Positions 46,459-59,900 of a stretch of 64,000 bases of DNA are shown piece after piece. Each line of letters starts with the position of its first letter. Position 1 is the first letter of the stretch. The stretch spans positions 1 through 64,000 of the forward strand of contig CALYDD020000412.1 of the NCBI GenBank assembly GCA_944472135.2, in the 5' to 3' direction. The DNA is from Trichobilharzia regenti. Taxonomy: Eukaryota; Platyhelminthes; Trematoda; Strigeidida; Schistosomatidae. A program made the translations under genes and the position numbers. The notes beneath the pieces are model-generated. The model had not been told where the DNA came from and ran no database searches. It saw only the letters and a list, made by a program, of their open reading frames with translations.

Positions 46459-47340
46459 ATGCCTTTCGTATTACAGTTGCGTATTGTGGAGAGATCTCTG
46501 AAGAAGAAGAATGATGAATTAAGTCTTCAATGGTCACTGGTTTCGAAGAATTCCCCTATTGATGTTTTCTCACGATAAATTCTATCTAGGAATCATATGA
46601 GGGGAACTAGTCACTTTCAACCTGTCATGTGAACTGCACTCACTGGAAGAGTTCCTGGTCTTGAAATGAATTCTGCATCACGTTGGAGTTTGCATACTTC
46701 TCAGGAGGCACTCAATATCGATGAAATATCCTTCTGATGAATTCAGTTCCCAGTAACAGCCAACTGATATTAATATTTTATTAAGCTGCATGTTAATTCT
46801 GTTATTTCCTTGGATGCATAGTCAGTGAAAGTCTTAAACAGGAATGTGGGTTTCAGTGCACAATCAATAATGCAGAATGTATAACTTCTCAGGTGGTGAA
46901 AGAAGGACGGTGGTCCACTTTGCCACCAAGCTAATCGGGTCATCAGTGACACTTATAAAATATATTTTGTGGAAAGACTGTGTCATCTCTGTGCATTCAC
47001 CAATGTTGTTCGTAGATCTACTCTCATGATGGCTGCTTGTTCACTCAACTGGTCACTAAGCTTAGTGGCGCCTAGCCAGTAGTAATGGTGATCACTTTGA
47101 CTAAAATCTGTCACCAGTGTTTCAACTGTGACACGAAATTCATGTAAGCGAAGGTGATGTACATTTGAATGCAATTAGACAATGTGTAATAGTATGAGTA
47201 GACCTTGTAATTCACTTCGAACAACACGTACTTGGTGTCACGTAATAATCTCTGATGTTACTCCTTCTCTTTTCTCAATTCCTGCTTATCGGAGCTTGTT
47301 ACTAGTCACTTATCGACAGATAAAGTATGTGAGAAGCAAT
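46459..47340. other. No gene recognised
   Basis: Single-copy in this window. Minus-strand frames of about 60 codons (46,770-46,952 and 46,983-47,174) have no recognisable domain. Confidence 0.5.
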
Positions 47341-47344
47341 TGAT

Positions 47345-48520
47345 TTCAGGCGGAATGTTTAGTAGAATGCAACCTGAACGATCAGCGACAAACATGGTTT
47401 TGGCATTATGACAAAATGCAAAATATTATGTGAAGATGACCTGAATGCTCGCGAGAAGTAGTCGAGCCGGACTTAAGTTCAGGATGTCAATCGCGTGGAA
47501 AGGATATGTTCCAACGTTGACCTATGTCTCAGTCGAGTCTGCAAGCAATGAATGAAATCTATTATTGGTGATGATGATAAACATTTCAAGTCTGATTGTT
47601 ATGGACTACAAATTATTGGTTAGAGGAGACAGAGAGGGAGTGAGAGCTGACAATTTAGACGTAAAGCAGTCTTGCCCTCCTCATGTTTGTTCTCCTTAAC
47701 CCTCATCAGAAACAGGATGCGGGAGAATGGAGAGACATTCACTCAGTGATACAAACAAATGAAAATCATGAGTGAGATCAGACACACTGAAGTCTGATTA
47801 ATTTGGCTACACTTTACATTGAGAGAACTTATTAATGTATATGGAGTGGTTACTGCAGGTGTCATCATCTCTTCACGAAGGCAGATGCCAGAGGACCAAG
47901 TTTATTTATCGTCACAATAGTGTGGTTAGTTGATGCCTTGTTTACAGCAAGTCGTCTAAACATGGTGATTGGTTTGTACAAAGTGAGATTACCTATCTCA
48001 TTGTAGGCAAGTAGTAAACCATAGAATAATCTTTTTTGTTATTTTTGAGCCACCATGAACATTATTGCATGGCGGCTTGCAAAAATCGGAAGTGTTCTAT
48101 TGATCGAGTAGATAGAAGCAGTGACTACGTGTAATAAAATCAACTACCATACCACAAATATCCATTTTGCAAAAATGATACAAAATTAGGAGAAAATACT
48201 ATTTGAATGTGAAATTCATCATTTTTAGAAGAATTCTGTCACAAAATGTTGTATTTGACGTTTTTTGCTAGAATGTATACCTATCTGACTGTTTCGCATA
48301 CACACACGCTTTATACTGCTTATATAAGTGAATTAAGCGACCATTTATATTATTCATATATCATCATTCGTAAATCACGTTATGCACTATACTTTTGTTT
48401 ACAGTGTCCTCACTCACCAATAACAACAGTTCATGCATTTCATGCTCATTGATTGGTGTGATCGTGCACCAGAATTTAGGAAAGGCGATTGCATATTAGT
48501 TTGTTTATTAGACGTATCAC
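47345..48520. repeat. Block E, inverted copy
   Basis: Reverse complement of about 22,040-23,110 and its 58-kb counterpart, moderately diverged. It ends exactly at a fold-back at 48,492-48,552. Confidence 0.75.
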
Positions 48521-48552
48521 TGTGTGATACATCTAATAAACAAGCTAATATG
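48492..48552. repeat. 29-bp inverted repeat with 3-base loop (fold-back junction)
   Basis: Arms 48,492-48,520 and 48,524-48,552 pair with two mismatches around TGT. In block E only one arm exists beside the small hairpin GTATCAC...GTGATAC. After the fold, sequence jumps to diverged block E and LINE sequence equivalent to 23,105-23,530. Confidence 0.8.
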
Positions 48553-48762
48553 GAATTAGTTACTACCACAGTGCCTATGTTTTACACATATGTTAATGTG
48601 ACTAAGGAAACAAAAGCACTTTCACTAATTCTTAGGAGTGACTCACATAATCGAGTCCACTACAATCAGGAATATCACTCGTGATATTAGGTAGCTTTTC
48701 CAGTACATGATCAAATACAACGAGCCCGGTTTTCTATCATAATTCTTGGGCGAAGTCGCAAC

Positions 48763-49693
48763 CATAGAAACGACCTGCACTTTTTCGTGAATACAAAAGG
48801 TGTACTGATGAACAGCCTTGAAGCAGGATATAATAATATCTAATGATCCTTTGTTGTCAGTGATTCTGTGACTAATGGTGATTCGGGGTGTAATCAGTCT
48901 TGAAGTAAACTATGAGTGAATTGTGATTTTTACTTGTTTGATTGCTGCTTGGCGACACACCGTATATTTGATACAAGTGTGGAATTCTCAGAATATCATA
49001 TCGATAGACCGAATTTCGCAGAACGACCATAGATATAATGTGTGCGTCGGCGGCGAACCCTGGACCATGTTCATGGTCGTCGAGAATCATAAACGCTCTG
49101 CCACCAACGCACTGACAGGTACATTATGTTATAGAGCTCAAAAGTGATTGAGACACACATTATGAATTCCACGAGAAGTCATTACTAATCAAATCACGTC
49201 ATATGATTCCCCAGGTGTCGTTGAGCTGCCGTTTCGATAGCCCACGTGTCGACGTCGGCTGACTACTTCGGTCTGGTCAATCTGTGTGTTTCAGTGGTAA
49301 AGTTATGAAGTGCTCTCAAAGAGGATATTGATCAGGCCAAATGATATCAGATTTAAGTTTCGCCGATAAAATTTGGTTATCAATGAAAATTAGGATTAGC
49401 TTCATCAGTCTTTAACTACTCTCCTAGTATGTTTCATTGTGAACCGAACTCTTCGACGAATGATCACTGAGAAACTCTCATAGGAAAGAGAGATACAGCC
49501 TTACATATTCTCGTAGGCATTCGTTATCTTCTCAGTGACCTTTCAATTCATTTACATTTGGTTTGTGACTTCCCACTTTTGTTCCCATTGGATTCCAAAT
49601 AGAATTTAGAGCTTCGTCGGCACATCTCCACTTCACTCTCTTCTCTGAAACTGTTTTAGAATGTTGATTTTTGCTTGACGTCCATGCTGATCA
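48763..49693. repeat. Dispersed repeat block B, copy 2
   Basis: Direct match to 1,730-2,663. At 49,693 it switches to block D. Confidence 0.82.
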
Positions 49694-49934
49694 TATATTT
49701 TGCTATGTGTACATTGATCGATATTCCATTATAACTCACAATATGCTTTGTCTGCCTATTAACTAAATAAACAATGGATGACATTTTTGTCTCATGACAT
49801 TACAACCAATCAGAATCCAATGATGATAGTCATTTTCATATATACTCTGCGTTGTACACTTTTACACACTTGTTCACACCTTTCCTACACTACGTACCCT
49901 TTCACTCACACACTTCTGTGACAGTTAATTTCCC

Positions 49935-50226
49935 TGCCCAAGTGGTCTAGTGGATAACGCTTTGGCGTTTGAAACTATGGGTACTGGGTTCGAGCCTCAG
50001 TGGGAACATCATCACTCACTGAGAAATGCAGGTACATCCAGCTGACGAGTCCCAAATAGGACGAAATGCGTATCCTGGATTCCACTGCTAGCCACCATTC
50101 ACCAATTGTATACTAACTAAATGCCCAGACATCGTCGAAGCATCTGCACAAGAAGCCGACATGTCAACCTGAGACCGAGCACTTCGGTCCAATCAATCGA
50201 CGGGAAAATCAAAAATTCAATTCAAT
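49935..50226 (+). mobile_element. Sm-alpha-like SINE with Pol III boxes and hammerhead
   Basis: 292 bp between target duplications AGTTAATTTCCC (49,923-49,934) and AGTTGATTTCCC (50,227-50,238). The empty site is continuous at 9,497-9,508. The A-box-like AGTGGTCTAGTGG (49,941-49,953) and B-box GGGTTCGAGCC (49,986-49,996) define a tRNA-like head. The hammerhead follows at 50,037-50,079. The 3' end is an AATTCAATTCAAT tail. This matches the published organisation of schistosome Sm-alpha repeats (tRNA-like promoter plus active hammerhead). Confidence 0.9.
50037..50079 (+). ncRNA. Hammerhead ribozyme (Sm-alpha type), intact core
   Basis: Helix I is TCCAG (50,037-50,041) with CTGGA (50,075-50,079). 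The core is CTGACGA, helix II is GTCC/GGAC with loop CAAATA, and GAAA follows. Helix III is A-U, U-A, G-U and C-G with essentially no loop. The cleavage triplet ATC ends at 50,074. Flanking TACA and TTCC bases are placed for the tertiary helix I contact. All invariant residues are present. Confidence 0.85.
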
Positions 50227-51499
50227 AGTTGATTTCCCTTGTTGGAAAATACACATATCACCGTTTGGAATAATATAGAGTGAGACAAACAAAAAAATAA
50301 AATATTATTGTGGATTGTTGTTTTAGAATAAATACCTTGCCACACACGCACACATTTTACACCTTTTTTTCTTGAATGTTCAATCAGTGATATTCACTTC
50401 TGAATAAGAAAATTCAATAAGATTATTTTGCATCCTTCATTAAGTTTTATGCCTAGAATGGGATCATTGTTTCAGTCATCCGAAATATTTTTCATTAATT
50501 GTACTGAAAAAAGTTATAACCTGCTTTGGCGTTTTTTTCCCAAATTCTATCTCTCCCATATTCTGCATCTCAGTTTTCAAAAGGAAAGTGTCTTACAACT
50601 CAATGTATGTCCCTTAGTTTACTTTCAATTTGGCTGTCCAAATTTATCTCTCAGATAAATATATGAATGTCGATTTCTTTAATATCCAAAGGCGATAGAA
50701 AGGATTATTATTGTTATTATTGCAATGATTCTAATGGGACGGAATCTCTGAACTGTAAAATATGGAATGACTGTCACTGGAGTAGTGATAGAGCTGTCAA
50801 CTGTGAGTTGTAGATGAGTTCAGTTTGATCACTAAGATGACACTTGATATACTGTTGTGGGAATTGTTAAAATGGAAATAAACTCAACTTCAACACTACT
50901 GTTGATTGGTTTCAGTGACTTTGTAATATTGATGTCGTCTTGAAAGGAAAACCACCACGTAAACATTTTCATCACCACACAAATCACATAGAAGACTTGA
51001 AGCCATTTAAGTTTCACTGATGAAAACCTACCAGCCATTAGTTAGCTGAAGTGTGGCTCTAAACATCTGACCTATCTGCGACTTATCCGTTGAATACAAC
51101 TCCACAACTGCATTGTATTTCACTAGCGCTAACATCGACAGACGTTTAGTTCAAGTTACAGAGGAAACACAGTCACTCACTGAGATGAAGATAAAGATAA
51201 ATGATGAGTTCTCACCCTGATTAAAGGTTTGTTTAACAGTCAAAAACGAACCATCATATACAAAGTAATTGGTATTTTTATTTGAGTTTACTTGGATTCA
51301 ACCTCTAACTACTATTGTATTTCAGTGATATAATATACTGATATTCATCTTATTGTTACACACCTAATTTTTCTGAAAGCCCCATACTACTAACCCTCAT
51401 AAGAGAGTTGGACTATATTCACTGTTACCTGTTCTAATATTTTAGTGAAACTAATTTCTCTAGGTGTTATTCGAAACCTGTGTCTGTGGAACTTCTGTT

Positions 51500-51870
51500 A
51501 AGCCTTCTCGCTGTAGATTCGAGATATTAAAGGCTTCGTTGTCAATAGCGTGTCATCTTTCTGTCTCGCTTCTCTTCATTGCAGAATCGTACCATCGTGA
51601 CTTTCATTAGGATTAGTGATCTGAACACTAGTCACGCAAATCCATTGGGTGAGGAAGTCCTGTCACGCTGTCTGTGATTGAAACGATGCTTCCTAGATAA
51701 TTGAAGGAGACAACCCGCGTTAAATCTATCGCTTGTCTATATTCACTTGGATTCCTGTCTTCACTGCTTCTTCAGCCGAGTTCTTGGTTTCCATCTACCT
51801 GCAAGTCTTCGAGTTCGTGTGACATTAGTCATATATCATCTGCAAAATCCAGATCCAAAAAATTAATTCG
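51500..51870 (-). pseudogene. RTE-clade LINE fragment around the FADD motif
   Basis: Second copy of 10,770-11,130. It carries the same LDFADDI-stop-LMSH arrangement, so the stop predates the block duplication. Confidence 0.62.
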
Positions 51871-54259
51871 TGATTACAGGAAAGACAACGCTCCTTACCC
51901 TACTTTGTAATCCTTGTGGCCGTACTATTCACTTTACCTTATCCCAGAACTTGTTCTCCGCTAGATGGGATGACGAAGATGTCATGGTGTGACTGCATCT
52001 ATACTTCGTTTTTTGTCTGAGATAATAGTAGCCCGTAATCAGTGGTCAGAGTAATATGGTTTCTCCCATGTTTTCACACTAATTTCATAACCATATGTGA
52101 AGCTGATAACACGAAAACTTTAATTATTCATACACAAATATGCTCAGTCGTATTAATTTTATCAAAAAAAGTCATTTTGTTATCATAAGTGGATAGAATT
52201 GGAGCAGAATCAAAACCGGTGAGAGCAGATTGAGCACTGGTTATCCCTCCAGTAGAACAAAATGAAATTGAAAGTTTGATGACTGGAGGATGTGTGTACG
52301 GGCACATGCATATCACTGAGGTGACATGGATTTCGATAGATTGACAAGCTGAAAATAAGATAGAAATCGATAAAATGAGCAAATGTAATTTGTCATCACT
52401 GTTTAACACAAGGAGTCTTTTCAGATCAAGTTTTTATCCTTCACCGAACATGAGCATGGAACACAACTGAGGCTCAAAATAGAGGAACTTAATACGCATA
52501 AAACCATCAGTGACAATAGAAAATTGTGAGCATAATCTCTGAATGATGGATATTACTGTAGATGTCAACTGGTACACCTAATAAATACTCCTATCCAGTG
52601 TGAATGCTTCCCATTATCAGTGTTATTCCTCAACATTTGTTGTATTTCATATTAATATTAAATAACTCACCCACTTTAGTATTCCACATTCAAAGTCTTG
52701 CTGGACAGAAGTTCTTCATTTTGAGATCAGTTTTCGAATTCATCTGCACACACCACAAAGAATACAATTCGGATTTTCTACAGCACTGTTAAGTCAGTGC
52801 TTCTGTGTAGTGCTGAAACTTGACATGTGATCGAAAGCGTTTCAGATAAGCTGCAGATTCTTATCAGCAGCTGCCACCTTCATCGGCTGCACGCTGAAGA
52901 CTATGTGGCCGGGAAGAATTAGCAAGAAGAAACCAATGAAGAGCCAGTAACACACAAAATATTTGCACTGAAATGGGGACACACTTAAAAAAGACAAAGT
53001 GATATCACATGTCAGGCTTTTCATTTGAATCTGAGTTCAGTAGAGAAGATCATATACGGAGGAGACATTGGGTTGTGAGTAACCTAGTGGACAGTTGAAG
53101 AGGATTGCAGAGTAGAGGACAAGATGTGAGTGTGGTGTTGAATGCCTATGTTCCACTCGTGACCCAAGAGGAGAATAATAATAGATGGTCATGGTGTGTT
53201 TCAGTGGTTCAGTGGCGGAACCATCACCAACGACGCCTAACTTGCTCAAAGGTTCAGTCTCTGTTTGAATCACTCCTAAGCCTTACTTAACCGGTTGTAG
53301 ACTTGGAAAGGATGGAAGTTTGGGTGTAAGACTAGTAACCCCATCCCGTAGAAGATGAGTGCCAATGCTAATTCAATTTCTAGGTCCAAGCTTCAAGGAG
53401 TATGCTCCACTAGGAACGCAAAGTAATCAAACAATGAGAGAAATAACACAGTCATAGTTGGATATTGTTTGCGTTAGGCTGCATATTTGAACCACTCATC
53501 CTTTGAATATAAACATTGAGTCAGGAGGACACCATCCGCACTGAATCAGACTTATTTATTGGTTTTATAAAGCTTGCAGAAATCATCTCGATCCCTCATC
53601 GTCACCTATGGAGAACTCAAAACTCAGTGAATTACAAACAATTGACTGATTGATAGGGCTGTTCTCACTGCACAAAGTGAAATAATGTCGTTGGATTGAT
53701 CCCCAGGACATACACAAGTGCACATTTCATAACAACTCTGAGACTTAGATTTGAATGATAATTTGCTTACTCTGAAACCAACCGAAGCCACATAAACCTC
53801 AATTTCCGAATCTCAAATCTTGTCATATCACATGTGTTTCTTGCAATGAAATATCTCATTCACTTACAAACGAAAAGAACAATAGTTTCCTGAGCTACTG
53901 TTCAGCGGATCTGATGGTGGACACATATAAAATCATTCGTATCTGTTCACCTCAGTCGAATCAATGATTGACAGTGTTCATTTCGATATGAATAATGTTG
54001 TTGAAGAGACATCATAATGAATCATTACTGATAAAGTGTATGTGCGTGTGTTTGACGCTATATGCCACCAATCATATCGACCAGTAGTACCTACCAACCA
54101 GCTTCGGTGAAGCGATATAAACACCGGGTGTCCATCCATCATCTTATTGTATTTAATCTCTTTTATTTCGTTGGATATAATCCACTGAAATCTGACCAGT
54201 CATGGTGTTTTCCAATCTCATGAGTGTTTAAAATGTGTACAACCTGTTGATTAGGAAGT

Positions 54260-54530
54260 GTCCAATATGAACGAAATATTCCTATATTGAATCATGAGCA
54301 AAAGGTTCAAACGGAGAAGAAAATGTTTTCCGACGATTGACTTTCATGAGTTGTTCAGTCGTAGTAATATTAAACAAAGAAACCTTTTGACCAGTCAGAT
54401 ACTGGGAAACTTTGTCATCGAAAAATGCATCACGTAATGTCAGGAGTAAGATGGGATGACTAATTGTAGATTAGAAAAGAGGCAGAAGTTGGCGTGACGT
54501 AGTAGGTGTGAGATAATTACTAATCAAAAG
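54260..54530 (-). mobile_element. Ancient PLE3 3'-terminal fragment
   Basis: Direct counterpart of 18,815-19,080, with independent point differences such as CCTATATTGAATCATGAG in the tail. Confidence 0.72.
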
Positions 54531-55119
54531 TAACTATTACATGGATGCTTATTCTCTTTCATTATGATAGTGTAGTATGTCACAAACATGACTGAAAGGA
54601 CCGAAATCCTCCATTTGACATGAAAGTTTATTACCTAAGTATTCGTATTTTTGTCTAAATTTACTATATATGTTGCGTACAACAGTGCGTACGTACAATA
54701 TGGGTTACAAAATGTCTCTTGGTTGTCTTCATGCGACAGTCGCTTCGATTAAAGTGATCAATGACACCTCAACGTCTCGTGTCCATGGTAGACGTCTGCT
54801 TATACTACGTGTTGTACACTGAATGGTTATTATATGTATAAGACCGCAACAGAATTGTGTTAATTAACCTAACGATTTCACTTGTCTATAGAATGATTCA
54901 GTGATCAATCCTCCTGTAAACGACATCGCCCCTACAGATTCTATCACTGGACTGATATCATAAGAAAGAATAACTTCAGTTTGGGAATTAGTATCTAAGT
55001 AATAATAATAATAATGTGGAATGATTGACAGATGACATGTCATTTTTCAAAAAATCAAAGATACTCAAGTGAACATACAGGAGACAGAAACCATGGGGGT
55101 ACTTAACAAACATCAACAA

Positions 55120-55470
55120 AAGCCAATGCATTAAGACAGAAAACTTTGATGAAATGCTCATCTTTCACCTATCTGGGCAGCATCATCTCGACGTCTTCTG
55201 CACTAAGCATAAGGAACAAGAATCAAATTTTCAACAGTCATCTCTATTAGTCAGTGGGACTTGATACATTCGTCACCACAACAATTTCGTACAGGCTTCA
55301 GACTTTCATCAACAGCTGCCTTCACTTGATCCAGATTGAAGATAAGACAAGCAGAACGAATGATCAGCATGGACGTCAAGCGAAAATCAACCTTGTTAAA
55401 CAGTTTCAGAGAAGAGAGTGAAGTGGAGATGTGCCGACGAAGCTCTAAATTCTATTTGGAATGCAATGGG
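55120..55470 (+). pseudogene. RTE-like LINE fragment
   Basis: Counterpart of 19,680-20,040, inverted relative to 63,400-63,760. Confidence 0.45.
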
Positions 55471-56869
55471 AATTAAAGTAGGAAGTCACAAACCAAATGT
55501 AAATGAATTGAAAGGTCATTGAGAAGATAACGAATGTCTACAAGAATATGTAAGGCTGTATGTCTCTTTCCTATGAGAGTTTCTCAGTGATCATTCGTCG
55601 AAGAGTTCGGTTCACAATGAAACATACTAGGAGAGTAGTGAAAGACTTATGAAGCATATTGTCATGGGGGAAATAACCATGTGATGCTCATTGAATACAA
55701 CTGACAGACCTCTATCAAATATCAGTTCCCGATTATATCTACCCTTCCAACTTCTACCGTTTCGTATCCCCTAATATTCCATCAACATTTTACTTACGCA
55801 TTAAGTGAAATTCTGAAATGAATCCTAATTTTCATTGATAACCAAATTTTATCGGCGAGATTTCAATCTGATATCATTTGGCCTGATAAATATCCTCCTT
55901 GTGAGCACTCTATCCCTTAACCACTGAAACACACAGATTGACCAGACCGAAATAGTCAGCCGACGTCGACACGTAGGCTGTCAAAACGGGAAGCTCAACG
56001 AAGCCTGAGGAATCAAATGACGTTATTTATTAGTCGTGACTTCTCGTGGAATTCAGAATGTGTGTTTCAATCTCTTCTGAGCTCTAAAACAGAATGTACC
56101 TGTAAATCACCAATCACTCGTTGTGAAGTTAATCTGGTAAAGTGAAGGTCCCGATCTTGATTTCAGGCGGAGTCAAGAGTATACATACACTGATGAGGAA
56201 ACAGCGATCCCGCTTTCACTTTTTTTTCAATAACCTCTCCCTCAATAATGTGGAGACATGACGAAAGTCGATAACTGAAGTGCCGATCTATTATTTGTAG
56301 ACAATCTAGTTAGTTTGATCCCAATTCAAAATTTGCTGATGTGAACTCTCATCACATTGGGAAGGATGATAAACTTGTAAGACAAGAAAGTGGAGATGAC
56401 GAAAATTTCTGCTTGGCTAAGCAAAAGTATCGGAATAACTTGATCATAGTTTTGTGATACGGTTTTACACAGAGAAGCATTTCTCCTCATTCCTTTTGTT
56501 TTTGTTGTCATTGTGAATGTGTGTTTTTCGTTTGTGTTTCACTTATATGTTGACTTGTGTTATATTTCTCTCTTTCCGGTTTCCAACAGTCAGGCAGTCA
56601 GTCAGTCAGTCACGATTTGTATTCCATGCGAGAATACTATTTCCTTTCCTTGTCGGTTTTTCTTCTTTAGAAGTAGTCGATGAATATCTTTCAAGATATT
56701 CCTTTACACGCAATTCAACTAGGCAGGGATTTCAGGTTTGATCACGAGGTGATATCAGTCACGGGATCATTGGAAACCTAGGGAGTACTGGGTAGCTAGC
56801 TTCTCCTAGTCTGAGACTTAAACTCAGCGATCAGTTACCCACTAACAGTATTACATGGTGGTCTCATTT

Positions 56870-57215
56870 CAGAAATCTCGACTTGCCGTATTCATGTAGG
56901 TGGTTACCTGGAGTTTTAGTGAGATGTCGTAACCAGTAGATGGCAGCAGGTCGGGTGTGGGGACAAATACTCGCCGAACAAATTGGCTAGTTGTCTCGCC
57001 ATGTCGTGAATTAGCGGAAGTTAGAATTCATGGGCCATTGGACTTGGTCCCAGTGGCTTAATCCTATACGAGCCCGCCTTGTAACCAGAAGCTTCTGAGT
57101 TCAAACCCCGGTGGGGTGCATACTGCTGAAGAGTCCCGAACTAGGACGAAATGGCTGTTCAGTACTCCGAGGTTTTCCAATGATTCTCTAACTAATGTCA
57201 GCTCATGATGAAATC
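56870..57215 (+). mobile_element. Hammerhead-bearing tRNA-type SINE
   Basis: Plus-strand copy with long head, A-box-like CCCAGTGGCTTAATCC near 57,049, B-box-like GAGTTCAAACCCCGG near 57,097 and hammerhead at 57,121-57,164. It is followed directly by a second, decayed SINE of related type. Confidence 0.78.
57121..57164 (+). ncRNA. Hammerhead ribozyme motif
   Basis: Core CTGAAGA (57,126-57,132), helix II GTCC/GGAC, GAAA, helix I TACTG/CAGTA. Cleavage triplet GTT ends at 57,159. Helix III is weak. Same sequence as the minus-strand copies at 25,311-25,354 and 61,699-61,742. Confidence 0.65.
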
Positions 57216-57460
57216 CTGTAACAAATCTCGAATCGTTAGAAGTTGGAATTCACTGATCTTTGGATTGGGTCTCACGGGTTGAATGGCCTGAGAGCTCTCT
57301 CTGTAATCAGAAGATCCTGGGTTCGAAACCAGGTTTGTGTTTACTTCTGAACAGGACCAAGCAAGGCAGAAACAGCTGTCCAATACTCCTTGGTTTTTCA
57401 GTGGTTTTCCATTTCATGTCAGCTCGTGATCAAATCGGTACCCAATAAAATCCCTGCTAA
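57215..57460 (+). mobile_element. tRNA-derived SINE, hammerhead decayed
   Basis: B box GGGTTCGAAACC near 57,319. The ribozyme region reads TTCTGAACAGGACC...GGCAGAAACAGCTGTCC: the GAAA and cleavage-side helix survive but the CTGANGA core is lost. Confidence 0.7.
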
Positions 57461-59619
57461 CTAACACTCGCCAGGTACAGATTTGTATTCTTCACTCTTA
57501 GAAGAAGACACAGTGATGTTATAAACGAAAGTTATTATGAAGAGAAATTATATCTATATCTGTAGTATGGCTGACTTTCTGAATCGGGTTTTCTTCTCTA
57601 AAGGTATTCGATGAAAAATATAAAGTTGTTATGTACTGGTCGAGAATTTAATAGTCCTGACGCAAGAAAGACGGAAATCAGAAGACCACTAGGTTTGCGA
57701 TGATACTTCTATTTTCCAAACGCAAGGAGAATCAATATGTCACACAAGTGTGTGAGAGCAAAATATATGAATGTTCGAACAAGTGTGTGAACACAAGTGT
57801 GTGAGCGAATATTCAAAATGAACAAATCAATAGACAGTCTTAACATGATTGGCTAATCATAATGGAATATCGATCCAGATATACCTAGCAAATATACGGA
57901 CTGTCAAACAAACACATATATTATATGGATATATATCACCAAGGACAGACTGTCAAACAAAACACACATATTATATGGATATATATCAAAAGTGTATTCC
58001 TTTACATGCAATTCAACTAGGCAGGGATTTCAGGTTTGATCACGAGATGATTTCAGTCACGGAATCATTGGAAAACTGGAGAGTACTGGGCAGCTAGCTT
58101 CTCCTAGTCTGAGACGTAAAGTCAGAGATTGGTTACCCGCTATCAACATTACATGGTGGTCTCGCTGTACAAATCTCGAATCGCGAGAATTTGGAATTCA
58201 TTGGGTCTCTCAGGTTGAATGGCCAGAGAGCTCTCTTTGTAATCAGAAGATCCTGGGTTCAAACCCTGATTTGTGTGTACTTATGAATAGGGACAAACAG
58301 AGAAGAAACAGAGGTCAGATACTCCCTGGTCTTTGAATGGTTTTCCATTTCATGTCTTGCTCGAGATCAAATCGGTAACCAGTCAAATTCCTGCAAATTA
58401 ACACTCGACAGGTGGAGATTTGTATCACACAGTGATACATCTAATAAACAAACTAATATGCAATTGCATTTCCTACCTTCTGGTCCATGATCACACCAAG
58501 AAATGAGCATAAAATTGCATGAACTATTGTAATTGGTGAGTGAGGACACTGTAAACACAAGTATACTGCATAAGGTGATTTACGAATGATGATATTTGAA
58601 TAATATGCTTGGTCGCTTAATTCACTTATATAAGTAGTATAGTGCGTGTGCGTATGCGAAACAGTCAGATCGGTATATATTGTATCAAAGAAGGTGAAAT
58701 ACAAGATTTTGTGACAGCATTCTTCTAAGAATGACGCATTTCATATGTGGTCGTATTTTGTCGCAATTTTGTATCATTTTTGCAAAATGGTTATTTGTGG
58801 CTTGGTAGTTGGTTTTATTACAGGTAATGACTGTCTCCGTGCCATTGCACCCACTATGTATTCTGATCAATTTTTGTAAGCCGCCATGCAATTATGTTCA
58901 TGGTGGCTCAAAAATAACAAAAGAGACTATTCGATGGTTTTCATCTTGCCTACAACGACATAGATAATATCACCTTGTACAAACCAATCACCATGTATAG
59001 ACGACTCCATATATTTTATTAGGTTCTATCAAGGTAAGGTGTAGCCAAATTATCCAAACTTCAGTGTCCCTGATCTCATTCGTGATTTTGATTTTTTTGT
59101 ATCACTGAGTGAATGTCTCCCAATTTTCTCACATCCTGTTTCTGATGAGTGATAAGAAGAACAAAAATGTGCAGTGTAAGACTGCCTACAACTAACTCGT
59201 CAGCTCTCACTCCCTCTCTGTCTGTCTCCTCTATCCAATAGATTTGTAGTCCATAACAATTAGACTTCAAATGTTTATCATCATCACCAATAATAGAATT
59301 CATTCATTGCTTGCCTCCTCGAGTGGAACACTGATCAACGTTTCAACATGTCTCTTCCACACGATTGACAGCCTGCAATTCTATCCGGCTCCACTACATC
59401 ACGCGAGCTTTCGATTCATCTTCACATTATATTTTCCATTTTGACATCATACCAAACCCATGTTTGTCGCTGATCGTTCAGGTTGCATTCGAGGATTTAC
59501 ACATATATTAATGTGAGTTATGGAAGAAAGGCACTTCCATTAGTTCTCAGGAGTGACTCACTTGAGAATCACATTCACTCCATTGTCAATGACATGACAT
59601 GTATTGAGTTTGACTTCTC

Positions 59620-59900
59620 TGAGAATCATTTCGATTGATTGACTGATTTCGGCCAACTTAATAAACAAAGGGCTCAAACTTGATGATGATCAACGACGGA
59701 TGATGTGACTGAGGCTCAAATCATCTAGCGTATTCTCATTGGTCCAATGTATGCCTGTCTTCTTGGTCTCATTCACAATTTCTCTCATAATCCAGTCAAC
59801 TACAATCAGGAATATCACTCGTGATAGTAGGCAGCCTTCTCAGTACATGATCAAATACAACGAGCCCGGCTTTCTATCATAATTCTTGAACGAAGTCACA
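59620..59900 (-). pseudogene. RTE-like LINE fragment, RT motif B region
   Basis: Counterpart of 23,240-23,560, with small independent indels near 59,900. Confidence 0.55.

Larger units (their letters stand above)
49693..53510. repeat. Dispersed repeat block D, copy 2
   Basis: Direct match to 9,268-12,776, with the Sm-alpha-type SINE inserted at 49,935. It ends at about 53,511, where block A-type sequence (GAGTCAGGAGGACACC) begins. An RTE fragment lies inside it at 51,500-51,870. Confidence 0.85.
53515..57585. repeat. Left arm of the second palindrome
   Basis: Its portion from 54,867 to 57,585 is the reverse complement of 61,275-64,000. The remainder would pair with sequence beyond the window. 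It also matches 18,068-21,232 directly (offset about 35.4 kb) but continues through a further 0.9 kb of SINE sequence that the first left arm lacks. Confidence 0.87.
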
